Of a stretch of DNA of 64,000 bases, positions 7,963-16,140 are shown piece by piece; position 1 is the first letter of the stretch, and the number at the start of each line of letters is the position of its first letter. This DNA is from Palsa-883 sp035696165. Its GTDB lineage: Bacteria > Pseudomonadota > Alphaproteobacteria > Acetobacterales > Acetobacteraceae. The DNA is taken from assembly GCA_035696165.1 (NCBI GenBank), contig DASRQX010000153.1, forward strand, positions 1-64,000, in the 5' to 3' direction. A program made the translations under genes and the position numbers. Under the pieces are notes generated by a model that was not told where the DNA came from, ran no database searches, and saw only the letters and a program-made list of their open reading frames with translations.

Positions 7963-8111
7963 CCCGTCGCTCCCTGAGCCGCGCACGCACGGCGATCCGG
8001 ACTGTGACCCCGGGTACTGATAGCTTCCCGATACCGCTGAAGTCGATGGGCCGCTTTGAGTTTATCCAAAACTCGATCTCCGTACGATTTCCGCCGTGCC
8101 GCAACTTGACT

Positions 8112-8140
8112 TTGACACCAATCGCGGCGCCGCCTGAAAT
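8112..8140 (+). promoter_or_regulatory. Possible sigma70-type promoter for the cytochrome c/molybdo-hydroxylase operon
   Basis: TTGACA at 8112-8117, a 17-nt spacer, then TGAAAT at 8135-8140, ending 49 nt before the operon start. The -35 matches the consensus exactly; the -10 is weak. The 227-bp divergent gap (7963-8189) should also hold the promoter for the GMC genes, for which I see no clear hexamers. Confidence 0.3.
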
Positions 8141-8189
8141 GGCCGCCTGAGATTTTGCGTATAGCGCGGTTCGACTACTATCACGACCG

Positions 8190-9506
8190 ATGGCACAGTC
8201 CGCGCGCATCCGCCTGCACCGCTACGTCGTAGTCGCCGTGGTGATCCTCGCCGTTGCGGCGGGCGCCGCGGGGGCGATCGCCTGGCGCCCGAGCATGCCG
8301 CCGATCGCGCCGCCGGACCGCGCGTCCTTCGCCGAGACCGAGGTCGCAAGGGGCGCCGCGCTGGCCGCCCTGGGCGACTGCGCCGCATGCCACACGGCAG
8401 AGAACGGACGTCCCTACACCGGCGGCCGAGGGATCCCGACGCCGTTCGGAATCGTCTACGCGACCAACATCACGCCCGATCCGGCAACCGGCATCGGCCA
8501 CTGGTCGCTCGACGCATTCCGCCGTGCCATGCGGGACGGCATTGACCGTGCCGGCCGGCACCTCTATCCCGTGTTGCCTTACCCACACTTCACGCGCGCC
8601 ACCGATGACGACATCGCCGCGATGTATGCCTTCCTGATGACCCGCGCGCCGGTCCAGCAGAAGGCACCTGCGAATGCCCTGACCTTCCCGTTCAATTGGC
8701 GGCCGCTGCTCGCCGGTTGGAATGTGCTGTTCCTTCGCCCAGGCATGTGGCGGCCTGATCCGTCCAAGGACGCGGAATGGAACCACGGGGCCTATTTGGT
8801 GGAAGCGATCAGCCACTGCGGCGCGTGCCACACGCCGCACAATCTGCTCGGCGCCGAGCAGGGCGGCCAGGCGCTCGCCGGGGGTGAGGCGGAAGGCTGG
8901 TACGCCCCGCCGCTGCAGGCTGGCTCGCCAGCCCCGGTCTCCTGGAACGCCGATGCGCTCGCGACCTATCTGCGCACCGGCTTCGACGCCGGCCATGGCG
9001 CCGCGGCGGGACCGATGGCGCCGGTAACGCATCAACTCGCGACGGTGCCGGATGCGGATGTGCACACGATCGCGGTATACGTCGCCTCACTGATGCCATC
9101 CGGGCCCACGCCGCAAGCTGGCACGCCGCAAACGGCGGCGACCGGGTTGGCAAATCCGGCTGCGCGTTCGGTCGCCGACCCACAGGCGCTCGCGATATTC
9201 AACGGAGCCTGCGGTGCCTGCCACGGCGCCGACGCGCCGATGACCCGCGCCGGCGCGCCGTCCCTCGCGCTCGGCACGGCGGTAAATGCGCCGACCTCAC
9301 GCGGTGTGGTTGATATGATCCTGCACGGCCTGCCCTGGCGGGAGGGCCACGCCGGACCCTACATGCCGGCGTTCTCCGCCGTGCTGACGGACGCGCAGGT
9401 GGCCGTTCTCGCCACGTATTTGCGTGCGCGCTACAGCGATCGGCCGCCGTGGCAGGACGTGGAAGCAACGGTGCAGGCAGCGCGGCGTCAGGGAGGCGGC
9501 ACATGA
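8190..9506 (+). CDS. Tri-haem cytochrome c subunit
   Basis: A 438-residue exported cytochrome with three CxxCH haem sites: CAACH near residue 65, CGACH near 210 and CGACH near 342. An N-terminal hydrophobic segment (YVVVAVVILAVAAGAAGAI) acts as signal anchor. It resembles the c-type cytochrome subunits of acetic-acid-bacterial alcohol/aldehyde dehydrogenases, and of isoquinoline or nicotinate oxidoreductase-type enzymes, which pass electrons from a periplasmic enzyme to ubiquinone. It overlaps the next gene by 4 nt (ATGA) and heads a three-gene operon with a 2Fe-2S subunit and a molybdopterin subunit, so it is probably the membrane anchor and electron-exit subunit of that complex. Confidence 0.9.
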   Translation: MAQSARIRLHRYVVVAVVILAVAAGAAGAIAWRPSMPPIAPPDRASFAETEVARGAALAALGDCAACHTAENGRPYTGGRGIPTPFGIVYATNITPDPATGIGHWSLDAFRRAMRDGIDRAGRHLYPVLPYPHFTRATDDDIAAMYAFLMTRAPVQQKAPANALTFPFNWRPLLAGWNVLFLRPGMWRPDPSKDAEWNHGAYLVEAISHCGACHTPHNLLGAEQGGQALAGGEAEGWYAPPLQAGSPAPVSWNADALATYLRTGFDAGHGAAAGPMAPVTHQLATVPDADVHTIAVYVASLMPSGPTPQAGTPQTAATGLANPAARSVADPQALAIFNGACGACHGADAPMTRAGAPSLALGTAVNAPTSRGVVDMILHGLPWREGHAGPYMPAFSAVLTDAQVAVLATYLRARYSDRPPWQDVEATVQAARRQGGGT

Positions 9507-9991
9507 TCAAGCTGACCGTGAACGGGCAGGAGCACGCGGTCGATGCCGAACCCGATACGCCGCTGTTGTATGTACTGCGCAACGATCTCGGTCTTAATGG
9601 CGCCAAGTTCGGCTGCGGCCTGGGCCAGTGCGGCGCCTGTACGGTGATCGTGGACGGCGCGGCGGTGTTTTCCTGCCTGACGCCCATCGCGCTGCTGCCC
9701 GGTCGGCAGGTCACGACGATCGAGGGACTTGGTACGGAGGACGCACCCGGACCGGTGCAGCGTGCCTTCATGACCGAACAGGCGGCGCAGTGCGGCTACT
9801 GCATCGCCGGCATGGTGATGCGCGCACAGGCACTACTGGCGCACACGCCCGACCCGTCGGAGCAGGAAATTCGCGATGGGCTTAATCCCAATCTCTGCCG
9901 CTGCGGCACGCATATGCGCATCCTTGCCGCCGTGCGACGCGCCGCGTCGTCGCTGCGCGCGGCGGCGCCCACGAAGGCCGCGGCACAATGA
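9503..9991 (+). CDS. (2Fe-2S)-binding subunit of a molybdenum hydroxylase (IorA-like)
   Basis: A 162-residue small subunit of a xanthine-oxidase-family enzyme. The plant-type ferredoxin cluster motif is seen as CGLGQCGACTVIVDGAAVFSC and the second helical [2Fe-2S] cluster as CGYCIAGM followed by NPNLCRCGTH. It carries electrons from the molybdenum centre of the next gene product to the cytochrome. The start at ATG 9503 overlaps the cytochrome stop (ATGA) and has GGGAGG upstream; conserved sequence (MIKLTVNGQEH) starts exactly there. It has no signal peptide and is presumably exported bound to its Tat-targeted partner. Confidence 0.93.
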   Translation: MIKLTVNGQEHAVDAEPDTPLLYVLRNDLGLNGAKFGCGLGQCGACTVIVDGAAVFSCLTPIALLPGRQVTTIEGLGTEDAPGPVQRAFMTEQAAQCGYCIAGMVMRAQALLAHTPDPSEQEIRDGLNPNLCRCGTHMRILAAVRRAASSLRAAAPTKAAAQ

Positions 9992-12195
9992 CCGCGGTAC
10001 TCTCCCGCCGAAGCTTGCTCGCCGCCGGGGGCGGCCTGCTGGTATTCGTTGCGATACCGGGCGAACCAGCGCGCGCCGACGATGTCCCGCTGCCGGGAAG
10101 CCTGAAGGGGACACCGCTGCTCGATGCCTGGATCCGCATCGGGCCGGACGGCGTCATCACCGCCTTCACCGGCAAGGCGGAACTGGGCCAGGGCCTGAAG
10201 ACGGCGCTGATCCAGGTGATCGCCGAGCAGCTCGACATCGCGCCGGCACGCGTGACGCTGGTAACGGCGGATACGGCGCGCACGCCCAACGAGGGTTTCA
10301 CCGCCGGCAGCCACTCCATGCAGGACAGCGGCACCGCGCTGCTCAACGCGGCCGCCCAGGCGCGGCTGCTGCTGGTCGAGACCGTCGCCACCGACCTTGG
10401 CGTCGCGGCCGAGACACTCACCGTCGTGGACGGGGTGGTGCACGCACCAGGCGGCGCGACCCACGACTACGGCTCGCTTGCGGCGAAGCTGTCGCTGCAT
10501 GTGCGGGCACAGCCGGGCGGTGGGCTGAAGGACCCTGCCGCTTACCGGGTGATGGGGACTTCGATGCCGCGCACCGACATTCCCGCCAAGCTGACCGGCG
10601 GCGCGGCCTACGTGCAGGACATGCACATGCCGGGCATGCTGCATGCCCGCGCCGTGCGCCAGCCCAGCGCCGGTGCGACTCTGCTGCGCGTCGACACCGA
10701 CGCAGTCGCGCGCATGCCGGGCGTGGTGAAGGTGGTACGGGACGGCAGTTATCTCGCAGTCATTGCCGAAGGAGAATGGCAGGCGATCAAGGCGATGCGC
10801 ACTTTGGGGGCATCGGCGGAGTGGCAGGAGACCGCGACGCTGCCGGTGCAGGCCGACGCGCCCGCGCTGATCCGGTCATTGCCGGCACGTGACATTCCGG
10901 TACTGAGCTGGACCAATCCGGCTGCGCCGGCGGTCAAGCGGATCAGCGCCCGCTATACCCGCCCCTACCAGATGCATGGCGCGATCGGGCCATCCTGTGC
11001 GCTTGCCGTGTCCAGCGATGACGGCGTAACGGTGTGGACGCACACCCAGGGCGTGTTTCCGTTGCGCGCCGCGCTGGCGCAGTTGCTCGGGTTGCCGGCG
11101 GAGAAGGTGCGCTGCGTGCACGTCGAGGGCTCCGGCTGCTACGGCCACAACGGCGCCGACGACGTTGCGGCGGACGCGGCACTGATCGCGCGTGCCGTGC
11201 CCGGCCGGCCGGTCCGCGTGCAATGGATGCGCGAGCAGGAGCACACCAGCGAGCCGTACGGCCCGGCGATGGCGGCCGAGGCGACCGGCGCGCTCGACGC
11301 CGAGGGCCGCATCGTCGACTGGGATTACGGCGTGTGGAGCAACACGCATAACCGGCGCCCGAACGTTGGCGGGCTGTTGCTGCAGAATGCCGCGCTGCCG
11401 ACACCCTTGCCGGTTCCCCCACCCGAGCCGATCCCGATGCCGGAGGGCGGCGGCGAGCGCAACAGCAACCCGATCTATGCGCTGACGAACGCGCGCGTGG
11501 TGTCGCATTTCGTGCCCGAGATGCCGCTGCGGGTGTCCGCGATGCGCGCGCTCGGCGCTTACCTGAATGTATTTGCGATCGAGAGCTTCATGGATGAGCT
11601 TGCGATTGCCGCCGGCGCCGATCCCGTTACGTTTCGGCTGCGGCACCTGACCGATGAGCGTGGTCGCGCTGTTGTGCAGGCGGCTGCCGACAGCTTCGGC
11701 TGGGGCAAGCCGGCAGCGCGCGAACCTGGTCACGGCCGCGGTTTCGCTTTCGCGCGCTACAAGAACCTTGGTGCGTACTGTGCCGTGGCGCTGAACCTGT
11801 CGGTGGAGCACGAGACCGGCCGGATCCGCCTCGGTCGGGTCGTGGCGGCGGTGGACAGCGGGCAGCCGATCAATCCCGACGGCATCCGCAACCAGATCGA
11901 GGGCGCAATGGTGCAGGCAGCTAGCTGGACGCTTTACGAACAGGTGCGTTTCGACCGTCGGCACATCGCCAGCACGGACTGGAGCGGCTACCCGATCATG
12001 CGGTTTCCCGCGGCACCGGAAAGCGTCGAGGTCCATATCCTGCCGCGCCCGGGCCAGCCATTCCTGGGAACCGGAGAGGCAGGGCAGGGGCCGATTGCGG
12101 CGGCGATCGCCAATGCGCTGCATGACGCCGTCGGCGTTCGGCTGCGCGACCTTCCGCTTTCGTCCGAGCGTGTCAAGGCGGCGATCGGGGTGTGA
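9988..12195 (+). CDS. Molybdopterin-binding subunit of an aldehyde/N-heterocycle oxidoreductase (IorB-like)
   Basis: A 735-residue catalytic subunit of the xanthine-oxidase superfamily in the isoquinoline 1-oxidoreductase IorB layout. The N-terminus (LSRRSLLAAGGGLLVFVAI) is a twin-arginine signal, implying folded export to the periplasm with its iron-sulphur partner. Molybdopterin-domain landmarks include TGKAELGQGLKTALIQ, GSHSMQDSGTALLNAAA and, near the C-terminus, PFLGTGEAGQGPIAAAIANA, which contains the catalytic glutamate (GxGExG). The start overlaps the upstream gene by ATGA. With the tri-haem cytochrome it forms a periplasmic dehydrogenase complex; the likely substrate is an aldehyde or N-heteroaromatic compound, not resolvable here. 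Confidence 0.9.
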   Translation: MTAVLSRRSLLAAGGGLLVFVAIPGEPARADDVPLPGSLKGTPLLDAWIRIGPDGVITAFTGKAELGQGLKTALIQVIAEQLDIAPARVTLVTADTARTPNEGFTAGSHSMQDSGTALLNAAAQARLLLVETVATDLGVAAETLTVVDGVVHAPGGATHDYGSLAAKLSLHVRAQPGGGLKDPAAYRVMGTSMPRTDIPAKLTGGAAYVQDMHMPGMLHARAVRQPSAGATLLRVDTDAVARMPGVVKVVRDGSYLAVIAEGEWQAIKAMRTLGASAEWQETATLPVQADAPALIRSLPARDIPVLSWTNPAAPAVKRISARYTRPYQMHGAIGPSCALAVSSDDGVTVWTHTQGVFPLRAALAQLLGLPAEKVRCVHVEGSGCYGHNGADDVAADAALIARAVPGRPVRVQWMREQEHTSEPYGPAMAAEATGALDAEGRIVDWDYGVWSNTHNRRPNVGGLLLQNAALPTPLPVPPPEPIPMPEGGGERNSNPIYALTNARVVSHFVPEMPLRVSAMRALGAYLNVFAIESFMDELAIAAGADPVTFRLRHLTDERGRAVVQAAADSFGWGKPAAREPGHGRGFAFARYKNLGAYCAVALNLSVEHETGRIRLGRVVAAVDSGQPINPDGIRNQIEGAMVQAASWTLYEQVRFDRRHIASTDWSGYPIMRFPAAPESVEVHILPRPGQPFLGTGEAGQGPIAAAIANALHDAVGVRLRDLPLSSERVKAAIGV

Positions 12196-12237
12196 TGCCA
12201 AGCGTCCCAATGCTTGACCGTTGGTCGATACGCACCT

Positions 12238-12321
12238 CGTCATGCCGGCGCATGCCGGTATCCATGACTTGTTTTCGTGCAGCAAGTGAAGTCGTGGATA
12301 CCGGCCTGCGCCGGCATGACG
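12238..12321. repeat. Dispersed palindromic repeat, copy 1
   Basis: Termini CGTCATGCCGGCGCA (12238-12252) and TGCGCCGGCATGACG (12307-12321) are perfect inverted repeats. The pairing continues inward with GCCGGTATCCA..GACTT against AAGTC.TGGATACCGGC, leaving a short loop near GTTTTCGTGCAGC. Other copies lie at 31252, 33627 and 50049, with a short form at 40473. This is the compact form of the family. Confidence 0.9.
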
Positions 12322-12343
12322 AAGTGGACGGAGCGCCATTGGC

Positions 12344-13546
12344 ATGACCCTCTCACCCACCCAGGCATCACGCCCAACGCCCGATGCACCGACCCGCGGC
12401 TTCTCGCCGCAGGAATTCGCCGAGCGGACCGCACGAGCGCAACACCTGATGCGACAGGCGCGCCTCGATGCGCTGCTGGTCACGGCGCCGCCGAACTTCC
12501 GCTATTTCTCGGGGTTTGATTCCCAGTTCTGGGAAAGCCCGACCCGCCCATGGTTCATCGTCGTGCCGGCGGAGGGCGAGCCGATCGCGGTCATCCCCGA
12601 CATCGCGGCGCCTGAACTGGCGCGGACCTGGATCTGCAACATTCATACCTGGCCGGCCCCTCGGCCAAGCGACGATGGGGGTTCGCTGCTGCGCGGCGTG
12701 CTGGACCGCCTGCCGAACCGGCACGGTCGCGTCGGTGCGGAACTGGGCCGCGAGATGTCCCTGCGCATGCCGGTCGTCGAGTTCCTGGCCCTGCGCGACG
12801 CGGTGCACGGCTTCGCATTCGTCGATGGATCGCCATGCCTGTGGCAAATCCGACAGGTGAAGACGCCGGCCGAGATCCGGCACATCCGCCATATCTGCGA
12901 GTTGGCAAGCGACGCCTATTGCGCGCTGCCCGGCCTGGTCAGCCCCGGAATGACCGAGCGCGAGGTCGCCCGCGAACTTCGCATCGATCTTGCGCGCCGC
13001 GGCGCGGACTCGACGCCGTTTCTGCCGGTCATCTCCGGATCTGGCGGCGTCCCCCAAATCGTCTGCGGACCCAGAGACCGCCGTCTGACAGCGGGCGACG
13101 TGATGTTTATCGATACCGGATCGACCTATGACGGTTATTTCTGCGATTTCGATCGCGTCTACGCCATCGGCGAGATCAGCGATGCCGCAAAGCGGGCGCA
13201 TGAGACGGTTTGGCAGGCCACCGAGGCCGGCATCGCCGCGGCGCGGCCAGGTGCGACAACCGATGATCTTTGGGCAGCGATGCAGGCCGTCCTAGATGCC
13301 GGCGGCGCGCTCGGCAACAATGTTGGCCGGTCCGGCCACGGCCTAGGCATGCAACTCACCGAGCCGCCGTCGAATATGCCAGGTGACGGCACGGTTTTGC
13401 AGCCGGGCATGATCATGACCATCGAACCGGGGATGGAATATGCGCCCGGCAAGATGATCGTCCACGAAGAGAATGTCGTGATCACCGAGGACGGTGCCGA
13501 ACTGCTGACGAAGCGGGCGCCGCGCGAGATGTGGCGGGTTGCCTGA
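12344..13546 (+). CDS. M24 family metallopeptidase (Xaa-Pro peptidase-like)
   Basis: A 400-residue two-domain protein: an N-terminal creatinase-like domain (about residues 20-165) and a C-terminal pita-bread domain. The dinuclear metal ligands of M24 peptidases are all present: Asp in FIDTGSTYDG and CDFDR, His in SGHGLGMQLTEPP, Glu in TIEPGM and Glu in HEENVVIT. It could be a proline dipeptidase/aminopeptidase or one of the non-peptidase M24 enzymes (creatinase-like hydrolases). The start at ATG 12344 has no strong SD; it lies 22 nt after palindromic repeat copy 1. It is convergent with the sugar epimerase gene. Confidence 0.87.
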   Translation: MTLSPTQASRPTPDAPTRGFSPQEFAERTARAQHLMRQARLDALLVTAPPNFRYFSGFDSQFWESPTRPWFIVVPAEGEPIAVIPDIAAPELARTWICNIHTWPAPRPSDDGGSLLRGVLDRLPNRHGRVGAELGREMSLRMPVVEFLALRDAVHGFAFVDGSPCLWQIRQVKTPAEIRHIRHICELASDAYCALPGLVSPGMTEREVARELRIDLARRGADSTPFLPVISGSGGVPQIVCGPRDRRLTAGDVMFIDTGSTYDGYFCDFDRVYAIGEISDAAKRAHETVWQATEAGIAAARPGATTDDLWAAMQAVLDAGGALGNNVGRSGHGLGMQLTEPPSNMPGDGTVLQPGMIMTIEPGMEYAPGKMIVHEENVVITEDGAELLTKRAPREMWRVA

Positions 13547-13561
13547 CGCCAGCGCCGTCGG

Positions 13562-14386
13562 TCATTCCCCAGCTTCCCGCCAGCGATATCTGGGCGCCCA
13601 GTCAAGCACGTTGCGGGCGCGGTCGCAGCGCACCAGGGATTGCCACGGATCAGTCGGCTCCGGGCCGCGCCATGGCACGCCAGGGTGAAGCCGCGCTGCG
13701 AGTTCGCGCACCGGGATCGGCGAGGTGACGTCGTCGGCACAAATCAATGCGGTGACATGGCCCGGGTCAGGACAGCGCAGTGCGGCAAACACCGCGCCGG
13801 CGGCGTCGCGAGCGTCAAGGAATGCGCCGTATTCCCAGAACGGCGTCCATTCCGCTGCGGGATCGGCCGCGCGTGCGGCAATGAACTGCGCACGCCGGGC
13901 CGGGCCCATCACGGCCGGCGGGCGAAAGCAGATGGTTGCGATGCCGGTGCTGAGGGTGAAGCAGCGGCACAGTTCCTCGACCAGGCGCTTCGCCATCCCG
14001 TAGGGGGTGGGCGGATGCATCGGGTGATCGTCGTCGATCGGCAGGTAATCGGGCACTCCTTCGCCGCGGAAGATGCCGAGCGCGTTGACGCTGCTGAATG
14101 TCACCACCCGATGGCTGCCGGCCTGTTGCGCGGCGGCCAGGGCGTTCCAGTTGCCGGTGACGTTATGGGTGATGAACCGCGCGCCCGGATCATCGCCGCC
14201 GCCACTGCCGCCGGCGGCGTGAACGATGGCGTCGCACTCAGCCGCGGCCGCTGTGAAGCCGCGCGGATCGAGCACATCGTGGCCGTCTGCGATGTCGAAG
14301 CTGACGGCCTCGTCGCCCTCGGCCCGCAGGCGTTCGACGACGGCGCTGCCGATCAGGCCGCGGCTTCCGGTGACCAGTACTCGCAT
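13562..14386 (-). CDS. NAD-dependent epimerase/dehydratase family protein
   Basis: A 274-residue extended short-chain dehydrogenase. The NAD-binding motif is at the N-terminus (VLVTGSRGLIGSAVV, GxxGxxG), the active-site serine region is VVTFSSVNALG and the catalytic YxxxK is YGMAK. Such enzymes epimerise, dehydrate or oxidise sugars, sugar acids or nucleotide sugars. ATG 14386 lies 2 nt after the permease stop codon, with a GAAGGGA ribosome binding site inside the end of the permease gene, so it is the last gene of the sugar ABC transporter operon and probably acts on the imported compound. The frame continues upstream but only through antisense of the permease. Confidence 0.88.
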   Translation of the reverse strand: MRVLVTGSRGLIGSAVVERLRAEGDEAVSFDIADGHDVLDPRGFTAAAAECDAIVHAAGGSGGGDDPGARFITHNVTGNWNALAAAQQAGSHRVVTFSSVNALGIFRGEGVPDYLPIDDDHPMHPPTPYGMAKRLVEELCRCFTLSTGIATICFRPPAVMGPARRAQFIAARAADPAAEWTPFWEYGAFLDARDAAGAVFAALRCPDPGHVTALICADDVTSPIPVRELAARLHPGVPWRGPEPTDPWQSLVRCDRARNVLDWAPRYRWREAGE

Positions 14387-14388
14387 GA

Positions 14389-15222
14389 TTATCCCTTCAC
14401 GGCTGCGGCGGTCAGGCCCTTGATGAAATAGCGCTGGAAGAACACGAACAGGCAGGCAATCGGGATGGTGGCCACGGTCGAGGCGGCCATCGCCGCACCC
14501 CACATCGGCGCGTGCTGGTAGGGCTGGCTGTAGTTGGTAAGGCCGACCGCCAGCACGTTCAACTCGCGGTCCTGCACGATCACCAGCGGCCACAGGAACG
14601 AGCCCCACGACCAGATGAAGACGATGATGGCCAGGCTAGTCAGGGCCGGCAGCAGCAGCGGCAGGACGATGCGCAGGAACATGTGGAATTCGCCGGCGCC
14701 GTCGACCCGCCCCGCCTCCAGCAGTTCGTCCGGCAGGTCGGCGGCGTATTGCCGCATCATGAACACGCCGAACGCATTCATCATTCCGGGGATGATCAGG
14801 CCGGGATAGCTGTTCTGCCAGCCGAACGCTTTTATTTCGATGAACAGCGGCACCACCAGGATCTGGAACGGAATCATCAGCGTGCAGATCACGCAGAAGA
14901 ACAGGACGCTGCGGCCGGGGAAGCGGTATTTGGCGAAACCGAAGCCGGCCAGCGCGCCAAAGAACACGGTGATCGCAACATGTACCAGCGACAACAGTGT
15001 GCTGTTGAAGAAATAGCGCCACAGCGGGGCGAAGTCGGCTGCCTCGCGGAAGCGGTTCAGCCACTGGAAATCATGCGGCAGCCAGTGGATCGGAATGGCC
15101 TGGATTTCCGGCTCCGCCTTGAACGCGGAGGTGACCATGAACCAAATCGGGAACGCGAACACGATCGCCGCCGCCAGCGCGGTGAGAAACAGCAGCGGGT
15201 GCGCTCGTTGCCTAGCTGACAC
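14389..15222 (-). CDS. Carbohydrate ABC transporter permease (MalG type)
   Basis: A 277-residue inner-membrane permease with six predicted helices and the EAA loop EAGRVDGAGEFHMFLRIVLP that contacts the ATPase. The N-terminus (PLLFLTALAAAIVFAFPIWFMVTSAFK) is typical of MalG/UgpE-like proteins. It overlaps the upstream permease gene by 11 nt and is followed 2 nt later by the epimerase, so the genes are translationally coupled. No ATPase gene lies in the cluster; a shared MsmK/UgpC-type ATPase encoded elsewhere would have to energise it. Confidence 0.92.
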   Translation of the reverse strand: MSARQRAHPLLFLTALAAAIVFAFPIWFMVTSAFKAEPEIQAIPIHWLPHDFQWLNRFREAADFAPLWRYFFNSTLLSLVHVAITVFFGALAGFGFAKYRFPGRSVLFFCVICTLMIPFQILVVPLFIEIKAFGWQNSYPGLIIPGMMNAFGVFMMRQYAADLPDELLEAGRVDGAGEFHMFLRIVLPLLLPALTSLAIIVFIWSWGSFLWPLVIVQDRELNVLAVGLTNYSQPYQHAPMWGAAMAASTVATIPIACLFVFFQRYFIKGLTAAAVKG

Positions 15223-16105
15223 GGCGGTTGAACCAGAGCTGGGCCGCAGTGACGGTCAGGATCATCGCGAACATCACCACCGACACCGCGGCGGCATCGC
15301 CCATGCGGAAATACTGAAAGCCGTATTTCAGCACCAGCAGCCCGAGCACCAGGGTGGAGTTGGCCGGGCCGCCCGGGTCGGTGCTGAGTACGTATTGCAG
15401 AGTGAACGTCTGGAACGCGTTGATCGTGCTCAGCGCGGCGACCAGCACGGCGGTGGAACGAAGCTGCGGCAGGTCGATATGCCAGAAGGTCCGCGCCGGC
15501 GTGGCGCCGTCGATATGGGCGGCGTCGCGCAATTCGGGCGGAATACCGGCCAGGCCAGCGAGCCAGATCAGCATGAAGAATGGGATCGCCGCCCAGTCAT
15601 GCACCGCGATCATCGACAGCGGTGCCAATGCGGTGCTCGAAAGCCAGTCGATCTCGGTCACACCGCGCCAGGCGCCGGCCAGCCAGGTCATGATGCCGTT
15701 GGGATGCAGCAACATCCGCCAGACCACCGCGACGACCACAACAGGCGGCAGGACGGGCAGAAAGAACAAGGTCTTCAGGATCTCGCGGCCGCGGAAGGCC
15801 TGATCGAACAGCAGCGCGGCGAGCAGTGAGACGAGCCAGACCGGCACTGTGGCACCAGCCACGAACATCAGCGTGTTGCCCAACGCCGTCAGAAACAGGT
15901 GGTCGGTGAAGAGGTTGCGGAAGTTGTCGAATCCAACCCAGTCCGGAGGGTCCAGCAGGTCGTAGTCGGTCAGGCTGAGGGTGAAGCCGAACAGCACCGG
16001 GAAGATGCTGAACACCGCAAAATAACCGACCACCGGCAGGACGAAGATCAGGCCCCACCAGCGCCGACCAAGCGGCCCCCATCTTCGCACCGGCCCTGTT
16101 CGCAC
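15212..16105 (-). CDS. Carbohydrate ABC transporter permease (MalF/UgpA type)
   Basis: A 297-residue permease, partner of the MalG-type protein encoded next. It opens with a basic N-terminus and the helix IFVLPVVGYFAVFSIFPVLFG, contains six membrane helices and has the EAA loop RDAAHIDGATPARTFWHIDLP. The gene lies 35 nt downstream of the binding-protein gene and overlaps the next permease. The start at 16105 is followed shortly by Arg-rich sequence; an internal start is possible but not clearly better. Confidence 0.9.
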   Translation of the reverse strand: MRTGPVRRWGPLGRRWWGLIFVLPVVGYFAVFSIFPVLFGFTLSLTDYDLLDPPDWVGFDNFRNLFTDHLFLTALGNTLMFVAGATVPVWLVSLLAALLFDQAFRGREILKTLFFLPVLPPVVVVAVVWRMLLHPNGIMTWLAGAWRGVTEIDWLSSTALAPLSMIAVHDWAAIPFFMLIWLAGLAGIPPELRDAAHIDGATPARTFWHIDLPQLRSTAVLVAALSTINAFQTFTLQYVLSTDPGGPANSTLVLGLLVLKYGFQYFRMGDAAAVSVVMFAMILTVTAAQLWFNRRVS

Positions 16106-16140
16106 CTGCCCGGCGCCTTCCCGCGTTGCTTGTTTGGCCG

